Positions 8,900-18,110 are shown, numbered from the stretch's first letter. The stretch is 57,477 bases of DNA from Metabacillus mangrovi (GCF_009711125.1 NZ_WMIB01000024.1:1-57477), one strand, 5' to 3'. A program made the numbers and translations. Notes: generated by a model not told the origin, from the letters alone.

Positions 8900-8941
8900 T
8901 AAAACAAAAAGGAAGCTGCCGTGCATAGCAACTTCCTTTTT
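8900..8941 (-). terminator. Terminator after ndoA
   Basis: Stem AAAAAGGAAGTTGC / GCAGCTTCCTTTTT with a single G-T wobble, followed by T-rich sequence on the minus strand. It separates the ndo/alr group from the sigB operon. Confidence 0.8.
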
Positions 8942-8957
8942 ATTTTTGATTATTCGA

Positions 8958-9308
8958 TTAAAAATCAATAAGTCCGAGGCTTATCTGCAAGGCTTCATCC
9001 ACTTTATCCATCATTTCATCGTCAAGGTGAGTGATCTTGTCCGTCAGTCTCTGTTTGTCTATGGTCCGGATCTGCTCAAGCAAAATAACGGAATCCCGTT
9101 CAAACCCATAGCGCTTCGCGTCAATTTCGACATGTGTCGGCAATTTTGCCTTTTGGATCTGGGCTGTGATTGCAGCAACGATGACAGTCGGACTAAATCG
9201 GTTCCCTATGTCGTTTTGAATGATTAAAACTGGACGGACGCCTCCCTGTTCAGAACCAACCACAGGTGATAAATCAGCAAAATAAACGTCGCCGCGTTTT
9301 ACAATCAA
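8958..9308 (-). CDS. ndoA: NdoA (EndoA/MazF) endoribonuclease toxin
   Basis: A 116-residue MazF/PemK toxin, the exact length of B. subtilis EndoA. The conserved start [12 protein letters not shown] and the [15 protein letters not shown] segment carry the catalytic and RNA-binding surface (Arg/Thr region). EndoA cleaves mRNA at UACAU in B. subtilis. It lies 4 bp after its antitoxin, as usual for type II modules, and next to alr and the sigB operon as in many bacilli. Confidence 0.96.
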   Translation of the reverse strand: MIVKRGDVYFADLSPVVGSEQGGVRPVLIIQNDIGNRFSPTVIVAAITAQIQKAKLPTHVEIDAKRYGFERDSVILLEQIRTIDKQRLTDKITHLDDEMMDKVDEALQISLGLIDF

Positions 9309-9312
9309 AGGA

Positions 9313-9600
9313 TCAACCTCCGCTTACTAAGCGGTCTACGGTATGATCAGCCTCTGATTCTGCCATGAAAGCTTCGGAAGCAATATTGAGGTTAATCTTG
9401 GCCATCTCCATGTATCCGCGTCTCATGGATTCACGAATTTGGCGTTTTTTGCGTTCACGAAGATACATTTTTGTCGCCTGATAAATAAGCTCGCTTCGAT
9501 TTCCGTTCTCTTGTTTGACAAGACTGTCCAATTCTGACACTAATGTCTGCGGTAAGCGGATCATAATTTCAGTCGTTGCGCTGGATTCAGACACAAACAT
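9313..9600 (-). CDS. ndoAI: NdoAI (EndoAI) antitoxin, ribbon-helix-helix
   Basis: A 95-residue ribbon-helix-helix antitoxin. The N-terminal [15 protein letters not shown] is the DNA-binding strand-helix; the C-terminal stretch [13 protein letters not shown] to VDRLVSGG matches the EndoA-binding tail of B. subtilis. ATG 9600 follows GGTGGAGGTGT; a longer frame to 9621 starts inside the ribosome binding site. B. subtilis EndoAI has 93 residues. Confidence 0.93.
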   Translation of the reverse strand: MFVSESSATTEIMIRLPQTLVSELDSLVKQENGNRSELIYQATKMYLRERKKRQIRESMRRGYMEMAKINLNIASEAFMAESEADHTVDRLVSGG

Positions 9601-9722
9601 ACACCTCCACCAAACTTGCACACCCGTTATTCCATTCCATAGTCAATCATACCATCATTATATCCGGAAGCAAACTATTTTCTAAATAATCTCTTAACGG
9701 AATGCGTATGATATCCGCAGGT

Positions 9723-10907
9723 TTATCGGCTTTCAGAATGAAAAACGCTCTGAATAATCGGGTTCCTAACATCCATTATACTCTTATTTCGCAAAAACAT
9801 ACGAGGGACACGGGACGACAGAATGCAAGGAACTTCGTAGTTAATCGTATCAAGTCTTTCTGCAACTTCGTCCATCGTGATGGACTCTTCAGACTGGCTG
9901 CCGATCAGTGTCACCTTCGTACCGGTTTCCATTCTCTCCGGCAGCCGGATCATGCATTGATCCATGCAGATTCTGCCGATAATTGGCACTCTTTTCCCCT
10001 CTGCAATCACCTCGGAATCTTTCAGCCGGCGGATCCAGCCGTCCGCATAGCCAACCGGCAGCGTCCCGACCCATTCCTCTTCATCTGCCGTATATACAGC
10101 CCCGTAGCTGACACTTTCGCCCTTTGCCAGTTTTTTAACATGAACGATCTTTGTATGAAGGGACATCGCCTCTTTGAGCTCATATGGCAGACTTTTTTTC
10201 AGCTCGGAAGATGGCGACAGCCCGTACATTGAAATTCCAAGTCTGACTGTATTAAAGATTTTGTCTTTAAAACGAAGGCCTGCCGCGCTGTTGGCACAAT
10301 GTACCATCAGCCCGCTGCAGTCAATGCCCGCAAGCATCTGCCGGAATCGCTCAAACTGCCGGTCCGTATAGTCAGACTCAGGCTCATCCGCCGCTGCAAA
10401 ATGCGTATAAATTCCGCGGAACTGCAGGACTTCCGACTTCCGGGCAAGCTCAACAGCCTCATCCAGCTCTTCTTTCTCCGTCAAACCGAGCCTGCCCATC
10501 CCCGTGTCCACTTTAATATGCACATCCATTGTTCCGTTTCGAACATGCTTCTCTGCTTCCATCAGCCACTCCAGCGAAACAGCCGTAAGCGTCAGTTTGC
10601 TGTCAATGCAAAACTGGACATCCTCCGGCCGGGAAGCGCCAAGCACAAGAATCGGCGCTTCCACTCCCTTCTGCCGTAAAGCCACAGCCTCATCCACAAA
10701 GGCAACCGCCAGCATCTCGGCTCCTGCCTGAAGCGCCGTTTCTGCAACCTCCGCATCACCATGCCCGTATGCATTTGCCTTCACCACAGCGATTACCCGC
10801 CCATCCGGACCAAGATGGCGTATCATGCTCTTTACATTATATTCAATCGCATCCAAATCTATTTCTGCCCACGTATCACGATAAAAGGGTTGCTCCTGCA
10901 TCAGCAT
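9723..10907 (-). CDS. alr: Alanine racemase
   Basis: A 394-residue PLP-dependent fold III racemase making D-alanine for peptidoglycan. The PLP lysine is in AVVKANAYGHG (K43), and the second catalytic tyrosine lies in SYGAVYTA. Two ATGs compete (10907 and 10901): GGAGGATGA is 3-4 bp before the first and about 10 bp before the second; the second would give 392 residues. It is close to murF and ddl, the other enzymes handling D-Ala in this region. Confidence 0.95.
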   Translation of the reverse strand: MLMQEQPFYRDTWAEIDLDAIEYNVKSMIRHLGPDGRVIAVVKANAYGHGDAEVAETALQAGAEMLAVAFVDEAVALRQKGVEAPILVLGASRPEDVQFCIDSKLTLTAVSLEWLMEAEKHVRNGTMDVHIKVDTGMGRLGLTEKEELDEAVELARKSEVLQFRGIYTHFAAADEPESDYTDRQFERFRQMLAGIDCSGLMVHCANSAAGLRFKDKIFNTVRLGISMYGLSPSSELKKSLPYELKEAMSLHTKIVHVKKLAKGESVSYGAVYTADEEEWVGTLPVGYADGWIRRLKDSEVIAEGKRVPIIGRICMDQCMIRLPERMETGTKVTLIGSQSEESITMDEVAERLDTINYEVPCILSSRVPRMFLRNKSIMDVRNPIIQSVFHSESR

Positions 10908-10989
10908 TCATCCTCCGGAAAAATTAAATCTATAAAAGATTATCCGGTTTTGGACGGGGAGTTGTCAAACACAGAAGAAAGTGGCTGAC

Positions 10990-11190
10990 ATGAGGCTGGA
11001 TAGGTGGCGGTTTACATTAGGCCGGACCTGTCCCGCTATGCTTTAAAGCAGCAGGGGACAGAGGGACGCCGCTGCGAGCCCGTGTGCGGGAAGGGGTTTC
11101 AGGGATGGTGCCGGAGCTTTCGTACAGCAGAGATCGCGGGGACTGACCCCTCTGGGATACCCGTCCGGCAACCAGGATACACAATAGCAC
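10990..11190 (+). repeat. Dispersed repeat, copy 1 (diverged)
   Basis: Part of a 333-bp gene-free stretch (10908-11240). It shares with 30.8 kb the ordered blocks GTCCCGCT..CTTTAAAGCAGCAGGGGACAGAG and TGGTGCCGGAGCTTT.GTAC.GCAGAGA. It lacks the long palindrome seen in the other copies. No gene is seen; the short open frames are incidental. Confidence 0.7.
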
Positions 11191-11205
11191 CCGCCTTCTC
11201 CCCAC

Positions 11206-11236
11206 AAAAAAACTGACCTCCAAAGGTCAGTTTTTT
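11206..11236 (-). terminator. Terminator after ydcC-like gene
   Basis: Stem AAAAAACTGACCT / AGGTCAGTTTTTT immediately downstream of the lipoprotein gene stop codon on the minus strand; symmetric A and T runs make it potentially bidirectional. Confidence 0.85.
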
Positions 11237-11240
11237 CGCA

Positions 11241-12251
11241 TTACTTAGCTGTCTGTCCCTGTACGGAGCGGGCGGTGTTCATCAGTTCGTCCGGAGTCAT
11301 GTCTTCAGAGGCAATCATGTATTCGACTCCGTCGGCAGTCCAGGTGATGGAGTTTTCCGTGATGGCGCCTACTGTAAAGCCGAGGTCTGCCGGATCACCA
11401 TTGACGGTTACGGCATTGGCAGATGGAGCGGCGGCGGCTTTTTCCTGGATCAGGGTGAAGTTCTTTTCACCTGCAAAGGTCATGACCACGCGCTTGCCGT
11501 TATCGGTTTTCAGCTCTTTTTCCTGGATCAGCTTCACGCCTTCTGGCATTTCCATCGGATATTTGACCGCGAACGGCTTATTATCAACTGGTGCTGTGGC
11601 AGGTAGGTCCATCATGCCGAAAGACATGTTCTTTTCCATATTGAAGGAGTCCTTGTCAAAGGATGGATTAAATTCAAAGTCTTTAAATTCCACAGTTACA
11701 AGTGCGTTCCGGTCCGGATCCATGACTTTAACACTTGCAGGGGACAAGTCATTTTTATTAAAGGTGATTTCCTGCATCGGAAGCATGGAATTGTTCTGAT
11801 AGTTCGTTTTGGTTTCAAAGACGTATTGCTTTTCTGTTGCCTTGAACACGGCTGCCTTATCCTTGATCACATCATTTACAAGTGATTCGAACAGGTAAGC
11901 CTGGCTGCTGTTTTTCGGCCAGTCGCTCTGAAAACGGAAGCTTTTGTTCAGTGACGGTGTAAGGACGTAGACCCCTTCTTCGTTTCGTAAGATCATCTGG
12001 CTTTGTTCTTTGGCCGGATTTTTGAGGTTAACGCGGTAAAAGGATGGCTCCTTGTACCAGATTTCCACATCATATACTTGCGGCTCGCTTCCTGTCTGCA
12101 GTGTCATTTTCGCTTTTGTTTTGTAGCTTTGAAGATCTTCTACCTTTTTATCCAGCCCTTTCACTACATCGGTCTGCGATTTATTTCCGCATGCAGACAT
12201 TAAAAAAACAGCCATCAGCCCTACAAGCAATAAACATAAGCTTTTTTTCAC
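11241..12251 (-). CDS. ydcC: YdcC-like outer-membrane-type (LolA-fold) lipoprotein
   Basis: A 336-residue secreted lipoprotein. The signal peptide ends in a lipobox LMSAC with the lipidated cysteine at residue 21. The body resembles the LolA/LppX-type half-barrel proteins (DUF4367-like C terminus). In B. subtilis the YdcC gene at this locus belongs to the mother-cell sporulation (sigma-E) set; a role in the sporulating cell envelope is therefore likely but untested here. Flanked by acpS upstream and alr downstream, same order as B. subtilis. Confidence 0.85.
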   Translation of the reverse strand: MKKSLCLLLVGLMAVFLMSACGNKSQTDVVKGLDKKVEDLQSYKTKAKMTLQTGSEPQVYDVEIWYKEPSFYRVNLKNPAKEQSQMILRNEEGVYVLTPSLNKSFRFQSDWPKNSSQAYLFESLVNDVIKDKAAVFKATEKQYVFETKTNYQNNSMLPMQEITFNKNDLSPASVKVMDPDRNALVTVEFKDFEFNPSFDKDSFNMEKNMSFGMMDLPATAPVDNKPFAVKYPMEMPEGVKLIQEKELKTDNGKRVVMTFAGEKNFTLIQEKAAAAPSANAVTVNGDPADLGFTVGAITENSITWTADGVEYMIASEDMTPDELMNTARSVQGQTAK

Positions 12252-12349
12252 CCGTTTTCAGCCCCTTTGTATTGTCTAAGCAGGAGGAAAAACACTTGTC
12301 TCCCTCATTCCGATACAAATATATGACACAGGTTGGGTGAATATGCAGA

Positions 12350-12715
12350 CTAGCTTGACAGGCTTTCCATAATGATTTGGGCGGCTGCGTACTCTTTCGT
12401 ATGTGTGATGGAGACATGGATTTTCATCTTTTCAAAGCCAGTGGCGATGACCTCCGGCGCTCCATTGCTTCCTTTTACCACCTGAAAATCATGGAAGCTT
12501 AATGCGCCGCCAATTCCTAACCCGGTGGCTTTTGCGAACGCTTCTTTACAGGCAAATCGGCCTGCCAGAAATTCTGTTTTTCGCAGACCGGCAAGCTTTT
12601 CGTAAACGGCAAGCTCCAGCTCTCCGAGAATACGGTCCGGAAACCTGGGCTGCCTCTCCTCCAGTCTGCGGATCCGCTTAATCTCCACTATATCCATACC
12701 GATGCCGGCAATCAT
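12350..12715 (-). CDS. acpS: Holo-[acyl-carrier-protein] synthase
   Basis: A 121-residue AcpS, the same size as the B. subtilis enzyme when begun at ATG 12715 (AGAGGAAG upstream); the upstream ATG at 12733 overlaps the ribosome binding site. It transfers 4'-phosphopantetheine from CoA to ACP. Signature GIGMDIVEIKRI holds the metal-binding aspartate and FACKEAFAKA the catalytic Glu/Lys region. C-terminal VSITHTKEYAAAQ is typical. Confidence 0.96.
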   Translation of the reverse strand: MIAGIGMDIVEIKRIRRLEERQPRFPDRILGELELAVYEKLAGLRKTEFLAGRFACKEAFAKATGLGIGGALSFHDFQVVKGSNGAPEVIATGFEKMKIHVSITHTKEYAAAQIIMESLSS

Positions 12716-12794
12716 GTAATCTTCCTCTCTCATCAGTACTAATCCCTGTGTCCCTCCATATAAATGGAAATAAATAAGGAAAGGGGCGGGCCCT

Positions 12795-13505
12795 GTGTTT
12801 ACACGGACAGAAACTTTTTCAGAATTTCTTTCTAAATATCCGGTTACTTCTTCTATTGCCGCTATTCATACAGCCTTATGGCTGGTCTTTCTTCTCCCGT
12901 TTAAAGATGCTGCTTACTGGTTTTCAGAAATTGACGGATTTAATTCAGCTATTCTTGCAGGAGAGTGGTGGAGGCTTGTGACCCCTTTATTTCTCCATGC
13001 AGGCTTTTCCCATCTTTTTTTTAATACGGTTTCTCTCATTCTTTTTGCTCCAGCTCTTGAACAGATGCTTGGCAGATGGAAATTCAGTCTCCTCTATTTG
13101 CTTGCCGGCGTTGCCGGGAATGCCGCTACCTTATTGCTTCTGCCGGGCAGCTACAGCCATGTGGGGGCGTCCGGAGCCATCTTCGGATTGTTCGGCGCCT
13201 ATCTGTTTGCTGCTTTTTTCAGAAAAGGAAAAATCAGCCCAGTAAATGTACAGATTCTTTCTATCATTGTTGCCCTCAGCTTTGTTACTTCACTCCTGTC
13301 TCCATCCATTAATCTGACAGCGCATCTTTTTGGCGGAGTGGCTGGGTTCGCATTGGGACCGATCCTTTTTCAAAAAGAAGCGTTTGTCCACTATACGTAC
13401 TACAGTGTTGCTAGCCGGAGCAGATCAGTCAGCCGGACCTTGCCAGTCTGGATGGTGATCCTCTTTATCCTTGCGGTGATCGGGGTTTTCTACATGTTTT
13501 TTTAA
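12795..13505 (+). CDS. Rhomboid family intramembrane serine protease (YdcA-like)
   Basis: A 236-residue membrane protein with six to seven hydrophobic segments. The rhomboid catalytic dyad is present: GASG at 124-127 with Ser126, and His177 in TAHLFGG; the HxxxN box (H73, N77) is also there. It should cleave membrane-anchored substrates within the bilayer; substrates unknown. GTG start with AAGGGG upstream. Its last 81 bp overlap the 3' end of ydbT on the other strand, an unusual convergent overlap. It is longer than I recall for B. subtilis YdcA (about 199 aa). Confidence 0.9.
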   Translation: MFTRTETFSEFLSKYPVTSSIAAIHTALWLVFLLPFKDAAYWFSEIDGFNSAILAGEWWRLVTPLFLHAGFSHLFFNTVSLILFAPALEQMLGRWKFSLLYLLAGVAGNAATLLLLPGSYSHVGASGAIFGLFGAYLFAAFFRKGKISPVNVQILSIIVALSFVTSLLSPSINLTAHLFGGVAGFALGPILFQKEAFVHYTYYSVASRSRSVSRTLPVWMVILFILAVIGVFYMFF

Positions 13506-14936
13506 GCCGGAATACCAGTCATACAGACGTTCCGCTTCAGCAAACTCCAGATCCCTCACAGCAAACTGAGCACCCAGGCTGCTGGACATGACCGCTGCTT
13601 TAACCGTTGCCAGTTCTCCTGATTGCTGGAAAAGATTTTGCTGCAATTGAAACTGCTGCATCCTCTTCTTTGGCAGAATGACGGATATTCTGGAAATCGC
13701 TCTCATATGAAGGGTCAGCTGCTTTCCTTCTAAATGATAGCCTGCATCCCGGTAAGCCATATAGCCAAATAACAAAAAGAGTGGCAGGAGCAGGAGGGAG
13801 AAAAGACCCCATCCAGGGAATAAAAAGATGAGGATCCCTGCCGGAATCAGAGAGGGCCAGACGTACCGGATGATGTACTTTCGCATCGCCCTCTTCGGAA
13901 CCGGAATTTTTTCGCTGCTGTATGCATATTGGGGCAGAAATTCCTTCAGCAGCGATTCAGCTCTCTCCTTTTTCACAAACGGGAAAATCGCTGCCGAAAG
14001 ACCATCCTTATCTTCTTTTCCGCCTGCACAAATCAGCTGAACTGTCGCATACCCAAGCGGCTGTCTCAGAGGATTCTCCGTTATTTTCACGGCCTGAATA
14101 CGCTTAACAGGGATCGTAAGCTGTTTTTTTTCGAGCAGACCCCGTGAAATCACTAGATCATCTCCTGATTTCACAAGGGAAAAACGCGCATATTTCAGCA
14201 AAATTCCGGCCATGGAAAGAAGCCATGCCGCCAGAAAACCGATAAAAATTAGCAGAGCAAGAAACGGGACGCTCGAATGGATCAGGAACTCAAACCGGCC
14301 CAGGATCCTGTCGATCGGGAGCAATTCATCCACCTGTGAGCCAAATGCGAAAACAGCCGAAAGAATAACCCCTATCCCGCTGCTTGTCGCTGCTCCGATC
14401 ATCAGTTCCTTTTGAGACATTTTATACGTTTTCTCAGGAGCTGAACCGGCCTCTTCTGCCTCTTTCCTTTGTGTGCCAAGCAGTTGCTTCCGTTCGTATA
14501 GGGCTTCTTTTATGGCAGCTGCTTCTCCCTTTGAGATTGCGGTCAGCTCGATTTCAGCTTCTTTCCCTCCGCTTGCCGTTTCAATTTCGAGGCGGACAAG
14601 CCCGAACATCTGCTGAACGATTCCTGCTGTTGTGTTAATGGTTTGTACCCGTTCAACCGGCACATAACGGCGCTGTTTTACAAACAGCCCCTGCTCAATC
14701 CGCAATTCATCCTCTTCAATGCGGTATGTAAACTTCAGCCACTTCATCAAGCCGAAAGCCGCCAGGAGAAGCAAAAACAAGCCGGCCCCTCCGTACAGCA
14801 AGGCTCCGAGCAAGCCATCGGCACGGTTGGCAAAAATAAAGATTCCAAGCGGAATAATCATCTCTTTCAGCGATTTAAGAAAATGGATAAGGACCGTTGC
14901 CGGATGCAGGCGCTTCGGATCAGACATCATCGTCAC
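13425..14936 (-). CDS. ydbT: YdbT-like bacterial PH-domain membrane protein
   Basis: A 503-residue membrane protein with three bPH2 (bacterial pleckstrin homology) domains set between paired transmembrane segments, e.g. the first domain from about residue 60 (YRIEEDELRIEQGLF). With YdbS it forms a two-gene operon; in B. subtilis ydbST is part of the sigma-W envelope-stress regulon and gives protection against some membrane-active antimicrobials. A sigma-W type promoter upstream of ydbS supports the same control. Its 5' end overlaps ydbS by 17 bp. Confidence 0.9.
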   Translation of the reverse strand: MTMMSDPKRLHPATVLIHFLKSLKEMIIPLGIFIFANRADGLLGALLYGGAGLFLLLLAAFGLMKWLKFTYRIEEDELRIEQGLFVKQRRYVPVERVQTINTTAGIVQQMFGLVRLEIETASGGKEAEIELTAISKGEAAAIKEALYERKQLLGTQRKEAEEAGSAPEKTYKMSQKELMIGAATSSGIGVILSAVFAFGSQVDELLPIDRILGRFEFLIHSSVPFLALLIFIGFLAAWLLSMAGILLKYARFSLVKSGDDLVISRGLLEKKQLTIPVKRIQAVKITENPLRQPLGYATVQLICAGGKEDKDGLSAAIFPFVKKERAESLLKEFLPQYAYSSEKIPVPKRAMRKYIIRYVWPSLIPAGILIFLFPGWGLFSLLLLPLFLLFGYMAYRDAGYHLEGKQLTLHMRAISRISVILPKKRMQQFQLQQNLFQQSGELATVKAAVMSSSLGAQFAVRDLEFAEAERLYDWYSGLKKHVENPDHRKDKEDHHPDWQGPAD

Positions 14937-15399
14937 TCACCCTTGCCAGACGGGAGATCGAATCTCTCAGCCTGTCTGCTTCCTCCATATCGAGGGCAGG
15001 GATCTCATGCTTCGTCGCAGCAGTCGAGATCTCAACAGAGGAAAGCTTATATTTCCTAAGGAGCGGGCCCTGTTTCGTATCCACATGCTGGACCCGGACC
15101 ATCGGGATAATCGTCCTCTTGACCGTCACCCATCCATACTGAAGATCAATCTCCTGTTCATGCACCTCATATCTCCAAAATCGCTGCCGGTACAACGGAA
15201 TAAGCCAGCCATAAAACACAGCAATCAAAATGGCAGCAGCTGCCCCTCCGGCAGCCAGCCACATCGGCCAACTCTGCCAAAATACAAGCAGCCAAAGAGC
15301 GGCATCGAGCAATGCGAATACCCCTGCTGTAATCATCCCCGTGATTTGCCAGACAGTCTTTGCTTTCATGCTGATCTGATTCCCCGGTTTCTCTCTCAC
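14920..15399 (-). CDS. ydbS: YdbS-like bacterial PH-domain membrane protein
   Basis: A 159-residue protein with two N-terminal transmembrane helices and one bPH2 domain (RYEVHEQEIDLQYGWV). GTG 15399 is chosen because AAGGGGGAG sits six bases before it and the length equals that of B. subtilis YdbS; a TTG two codons earlier touches the ribosome binding site. First gene of the ydbS-ydbT operon. Confidence 0.88.
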   Translation of the reverse strand: MREKPGNQISMKAKTVWQITGMITAGVFALLDAALWLLVFWQSWPMWLAAGGAAAAILIAVFYGWLIPLYRQRFWRYEVHEQEIDLQYGWVTVKRTIIPMVRVQHVDTKQGPLLRKYKLSSVEISTAATKHEIPALDMEEADRLRDSISRLARVSDDDV

Positions 15400-15472
15400 A
15401 TCCAACTCCCCCTTACGAATTTCTTTACAACGGCCAATCTGATGACCTTTTCTGATTACAGGTACTAAACAA

Positions 15473-15498
15473 TACGGCAGAAGCAGGAAAAAGTTTCA
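15473..15498 (-). promoter_or_regulatory. Sigma-W type (ECF) promoter for ydbS-ydbT
   Basis: On the minus strand TGAAAC, exactly 16 bases, then CGTA: the sigma-W consensus as I know it, with no mismatch. It lies 74 bp upstream of the ydbS start codon. B. subtilis ydbST is a sigma-W operon. Confidence 0.8.
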
Positions 15499-15610
15499 TA
15501 TCTACTGATAAGTATAAAGGGAATCCCGCTTATTTAAAAATGAAGGCGGATTTTTTTATTAGGCAGCAGCTTAACCCCAGCGGTTTTGAGGGCTGCAGGG
15601 CGGTGTCTGC

Positions 15611-15646
15611 AAAATAAAAACAGCACCTGCATGAACAGGTGCTGTT
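15611..15646 (-). terminator. Terminator after cshA
   Basis: Perfect 11-bp stem AACAGCACCTG / CAGGTGCTGTT with a 6-base loop, followed on the minus strand by a T-rich run. Confidence 0.9.
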
Positions 15647-15653
15647 GAATGGA

Positions 15654-17153
15654 TCAGTTAGAGTAAGCTTTGTTTTTGCCGCTGTTGCTGCTGCCGCCGC
15701 TTCTTCTTTGCTGGCCGCCGCGCCCTTTGTCGTTGTAAGAGCGGTTGCCGCCTTTGTAGCCTTCACGACGGTTGCGGCTGCCGCCTTTGTAGCCGCCGCC
15801 TGAGCCTTTTCCGCCGCCGCCGCGTTTTGAGAATGCAGGCGGTTCATCGGTAAGCTTAATTGGTGTTTGGTCCGGTTCTTTTGTCATCAGCTTGATAACT
15901 GCTGCTACTACAGATTCAGCGTCGAATTCTTCAAGCAGCTGGGATGCTGCTTTGCTGTAGTAAGACAAGTTGCCTTCTTCGATGAGGGAACGGATTTTTT
16001 CCGCTGTCATCGTTTGCTGGCCTTCAAGAGCCTGATCAAGAGTCGGAGCATTCATTTTGTCCATTTTGCGTTTTGTCGTACGTTCGATGCTTTTCAGCAT
16101 ATCCATTTCACGGGAAGTGATGAATGTCATCGCCATTCCTGTTTTTCCAGCACGGCCTGTACGTCCGATACGGTGTACATAGCTTTCCGGATCCTGAGGC
16201 ACATCGAAGTTGTAGACATGGGTTACACCGGAAATATCAAGTCCGCGGGCAGCTACGTCTGTTGCAACGAGTACATCGATGCTGCCGTTTTTAAACTTGC
16301 GAAGAGCAGACATTCTGCGGGCCTGGCTCAAGTCGCCATGGATTCCTTCAGCTGTGTATCCGCGAAGGTTCAATGCTTCTGTAAGCTCATCGACACGGCG
16401 TTTTGTACGGCCGAACACGATCGCAAGCTCAGGAGATTGAATATCCAGCAGACGTGTCAGAACATCAAACTTCTGTTTTTCGTGAGTGTTGATGTAAAAT
16501 TGCTGAATGTTTGGTGTTGTTACTTCTTTGGATTTCACTTTAACAAGTTCAGGGTTCTGCATGAAACGCTCAGCAATGCGGCGGATCGGATCCGGCATTG
16601 TAGCGGAGAACAGCAGGGTTTGGTGCTCAGCCGGTACATTTGAAAGGATGGATTCGATATCTTCGATGAATCCCATGTTCAGCATTTCATCTGCTTCATC
16701 AAGAACAACTGTATGAACGCCGTCAAGCTTCAACGTTTTGCGGTTGATGTGGTCAAGCAAACGTCCAGGTGTTCCAACGATGATATGAGGGTTTTTCTTC
16801 AGCGCACGGATCTGACGGCTGATGTCCTGTCCTCCATAGATTGGAAGCACGCGGGAACGCTTGTAGTAGCTAAGCTTGAAAAGCTCTTCTGATACTTGAA
16901 CAGCAAGCTCCCGTGTCGGTGCAATGATAATGGATTGGATGTTTTGGTTTTCAGGGTCGATTTTCTCGATCAGCGGCAATCCGAAAGCAGCGGTTTTACC
17001 TGTTCCTGTCTGTGCCTGGCCAATAATGTCTTTACCTTGAAGACCCAATGGAATGGTCTGTGCCTGAATGGGAGTCGCTTCTTCGAAACCCATTTTGTTG
17101 ATTGCCTTCATAAGATTTTCGCTTAAACCTAATTCTTGAAACTTTGTATTCAA
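15654..17153 (-). CDS. cshA: DEAD-box ATP-dependent RNA helicase CshA
   Basis: A 499-residue DEAD-box helicase. In order: Q motif ([14 protein letters not shown]), motif [33 protein letters not shown] and [10 protein letters not shown], then a 70-residue Gly/Arg/Asn-rich tail. CshA remodels RNA, works with the degradosome and helps cold growth. The start is TTG 17153, 11 bases after AAGGAG; an ATG at the same site is out of frame. Low-complexity GGX repeats in the tail code for the alanine-rich shadow frame on the same strand. Confidence 0.95.
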   Translation of the reverse strand: MNTKFQELGLSENLMKAINKMGFEEATPIQAQTIPLGLQGKDIIGQAQTGTGKTAAFGLPLIEKIDPENQNIQSIIIAPTRELAVQVSEELFKLSYYKRSRVLPIYGGQDISRQIRALKKNPHIIVGTPGRLLDHINRKTLKLDGVHTVVLDEADEMLNMGFIEDIESILSNVPAEHQTLLFSATMPDPIRRIAERFMQNPELVKVKSKEVTTPNIQQFYINTHEKQKFDVLTRLLDIQSPELAIVFGRTKRRVDELTEALNLRGYTAEGIHGDLSQARRMSALRKFKNGSIDVLVATDVAARGLDISGVTHVYNFDVPQDPESYVHRIGRTGRAGKTGMAMTFITSREMDMLKSIERTTKRKMDKMNAPTLDQALEGQQTMTAEKIRSLIEEGNLSYYSKAASQLLEEFDAESVVAAVIKLMTKEPDQTPIKLTDEPPAFSKRGGGGKGSGGGYKGGSRNRREGYKGGNRSYNDKGRGGQQRRSGGSSNSGKNKAYSN

Positions 17154-17179
17154 ATTTATTCATACTCCTTTATTTATCC

Positions 17180-17214
17180 AGTCTTTTCAGACTTAGTTAT
17201 AGTCTTCACAGACT
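17180..17214 (-). promoter_or_regulatory. Twin GNRA-tetraloop hairpins in cshA leader
   Basis: On the minus strand the leader RNA contains AGTCT-GTGA-AGACT (17201-17214) and AGTCT-GAAA-AGACT (17180-17193). The two five-bp stems are identical, both loops are GNRA tetraloops, and they start 21 bases apart. They lie between the promoter and the TTG start. Possible RNA tertiary contact, stability element or autoregulatory site. Confidence 0.65.
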
Positions 17215-17264
17215 TTAGTTTCAGTTTCATTCTTCTTTACGAAGCCCGTAAACACTTAAATTTA

Positions 17265-17293
17265 ATCATAGCACGTAATAGGAATGAAAACAA
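17265..17293 (-). promoter_or_regulatory. Sigma-A promoter of cshA
   Basis: TTGTTT, 17-bp spacer, TATGAT on the minus strand. Predicts a 5' leader of about 105 nt for cshA, which holds the twin hairpins. Confidence 0.65.
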
Positions 17294-17312
17294 TGATTCA
17301 TAAAAACCTTAT

Positions 17313-18023
17313 TTAAACCTTTTCTGTTTCATATTGCCTGATGCCTAAAAAAGCGGCTGTTTCTTTCGCCAGTTCTTCGAAGTCTTCCCCATGGCAGACA
17401 AGGTGGGTCGAGGCAGGGAGAAAACAAAGCTTTTTCTCCTTCGAGCCGATCGTTCGATACAGGTAATGAGCGCTTTTCATCGGGACGATCCCATCACATT
17501 CCCCTTGGACAATCAGAACCGGTATTGTGATTTCCGGAAGTCTGGGCTTCGTATATTTAACAAGCTTCCGGAATTGGAGAGTGGATAAAATTGGCGTTTC
17601 CGTTATTTTTTTCCTGTAGCGGAGATACACTTCATTTTCATTCAGCGTACCTTTCATCCCATCTTCAATTACAAGCCGGATGTCCTTGATCACCTGCCGG
17701 GGGTTCACATAGTATGCGGCAGCGCTCAGCAGCACGAGCTTTTTCACCGGATATTTTGTCGCCAGATAGGATGCAATCATGCCTCCCATCGAAAAGCCTG
17801 CGATGTAGACCTCTTCACATGCTTCCAGCAAATCCGCCAGTTCATTCTCTGCACACTCGATCCACCTTTGGAAAGCCACTCCTCTAAGGGCACCTGGCTG
17901 ATCGTGGCCAGGGAGACACGGAATCCGGATATCCCACTTCGTATGCTCTTTGACAAATTCGGCCAGCGGCACCACTTCATCCGGAGCCCCCGTAAAACCA
18001 TGAATAAACAAACAGCCTTTCAT
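17313..18023 (-). CDS. Alpha/beta hydrolase, carboxylesterase/lysophospholipase type
   Basis: A 236-residue serine hydrolase. The nucleophile elbow is GFSMGG (Ser78), the oxyanion HGFTGAP motif is at the N terminus, the acid lies in GECDGIVP and the histidine in ASTHLV. Similar in size and motifs to the Geobacillus Est30/YvaK carboxylesterases. Substrate not predictable. It sits alone between murF and cshA; I recall no gene at this site in B. subtilis, but esterases occur here in other bacilli. Confidence 0.85.
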   Translation of the reverse strand: MKGCLFIHGFTGAPDEVVPLAEFVKEHTKWDIRIPCLPGHDQPGALRGVAFQRWIECAENELADLLEACEEVYIAGFSMGGMIASYLATKYPVKKLVLLSAAAYYVNPRQVIKDIRLVIEDGMKGTLNENEVYLRYRKKITETPILSTLQFRKLVKYTKPRLPEITIPVLIVQGECDGIVPMKSAHYLYRTIGSKEKKLCFLPASTHLVCHGEDFEELAKETAAFLGIRQYETEKV

Positions 18024-18110
18024 CTCCTCAGCTCCTGGTTTTGGGTCTTTATAATACAGCTTACCCGCTCAGGAGGAATCGAAAAGACAAATTTTTGTTA
18101 TTTTTTACAT

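Noticed and set aside
12795-13505. Frameshift or pseudogene status of the rhomboid gene because of its long C terminus
   Set aside because: All catalytic motifs are intact and the frame is open to the overlap with ydbT; the extension contains a plausible last transmembrane helix.
15530-15847. Alanine-rich 105-codon frame on the minus strand
   Set aside because: A shadow frame of the Gly/Arg-rich CshA tail read in another frame on the same strand.
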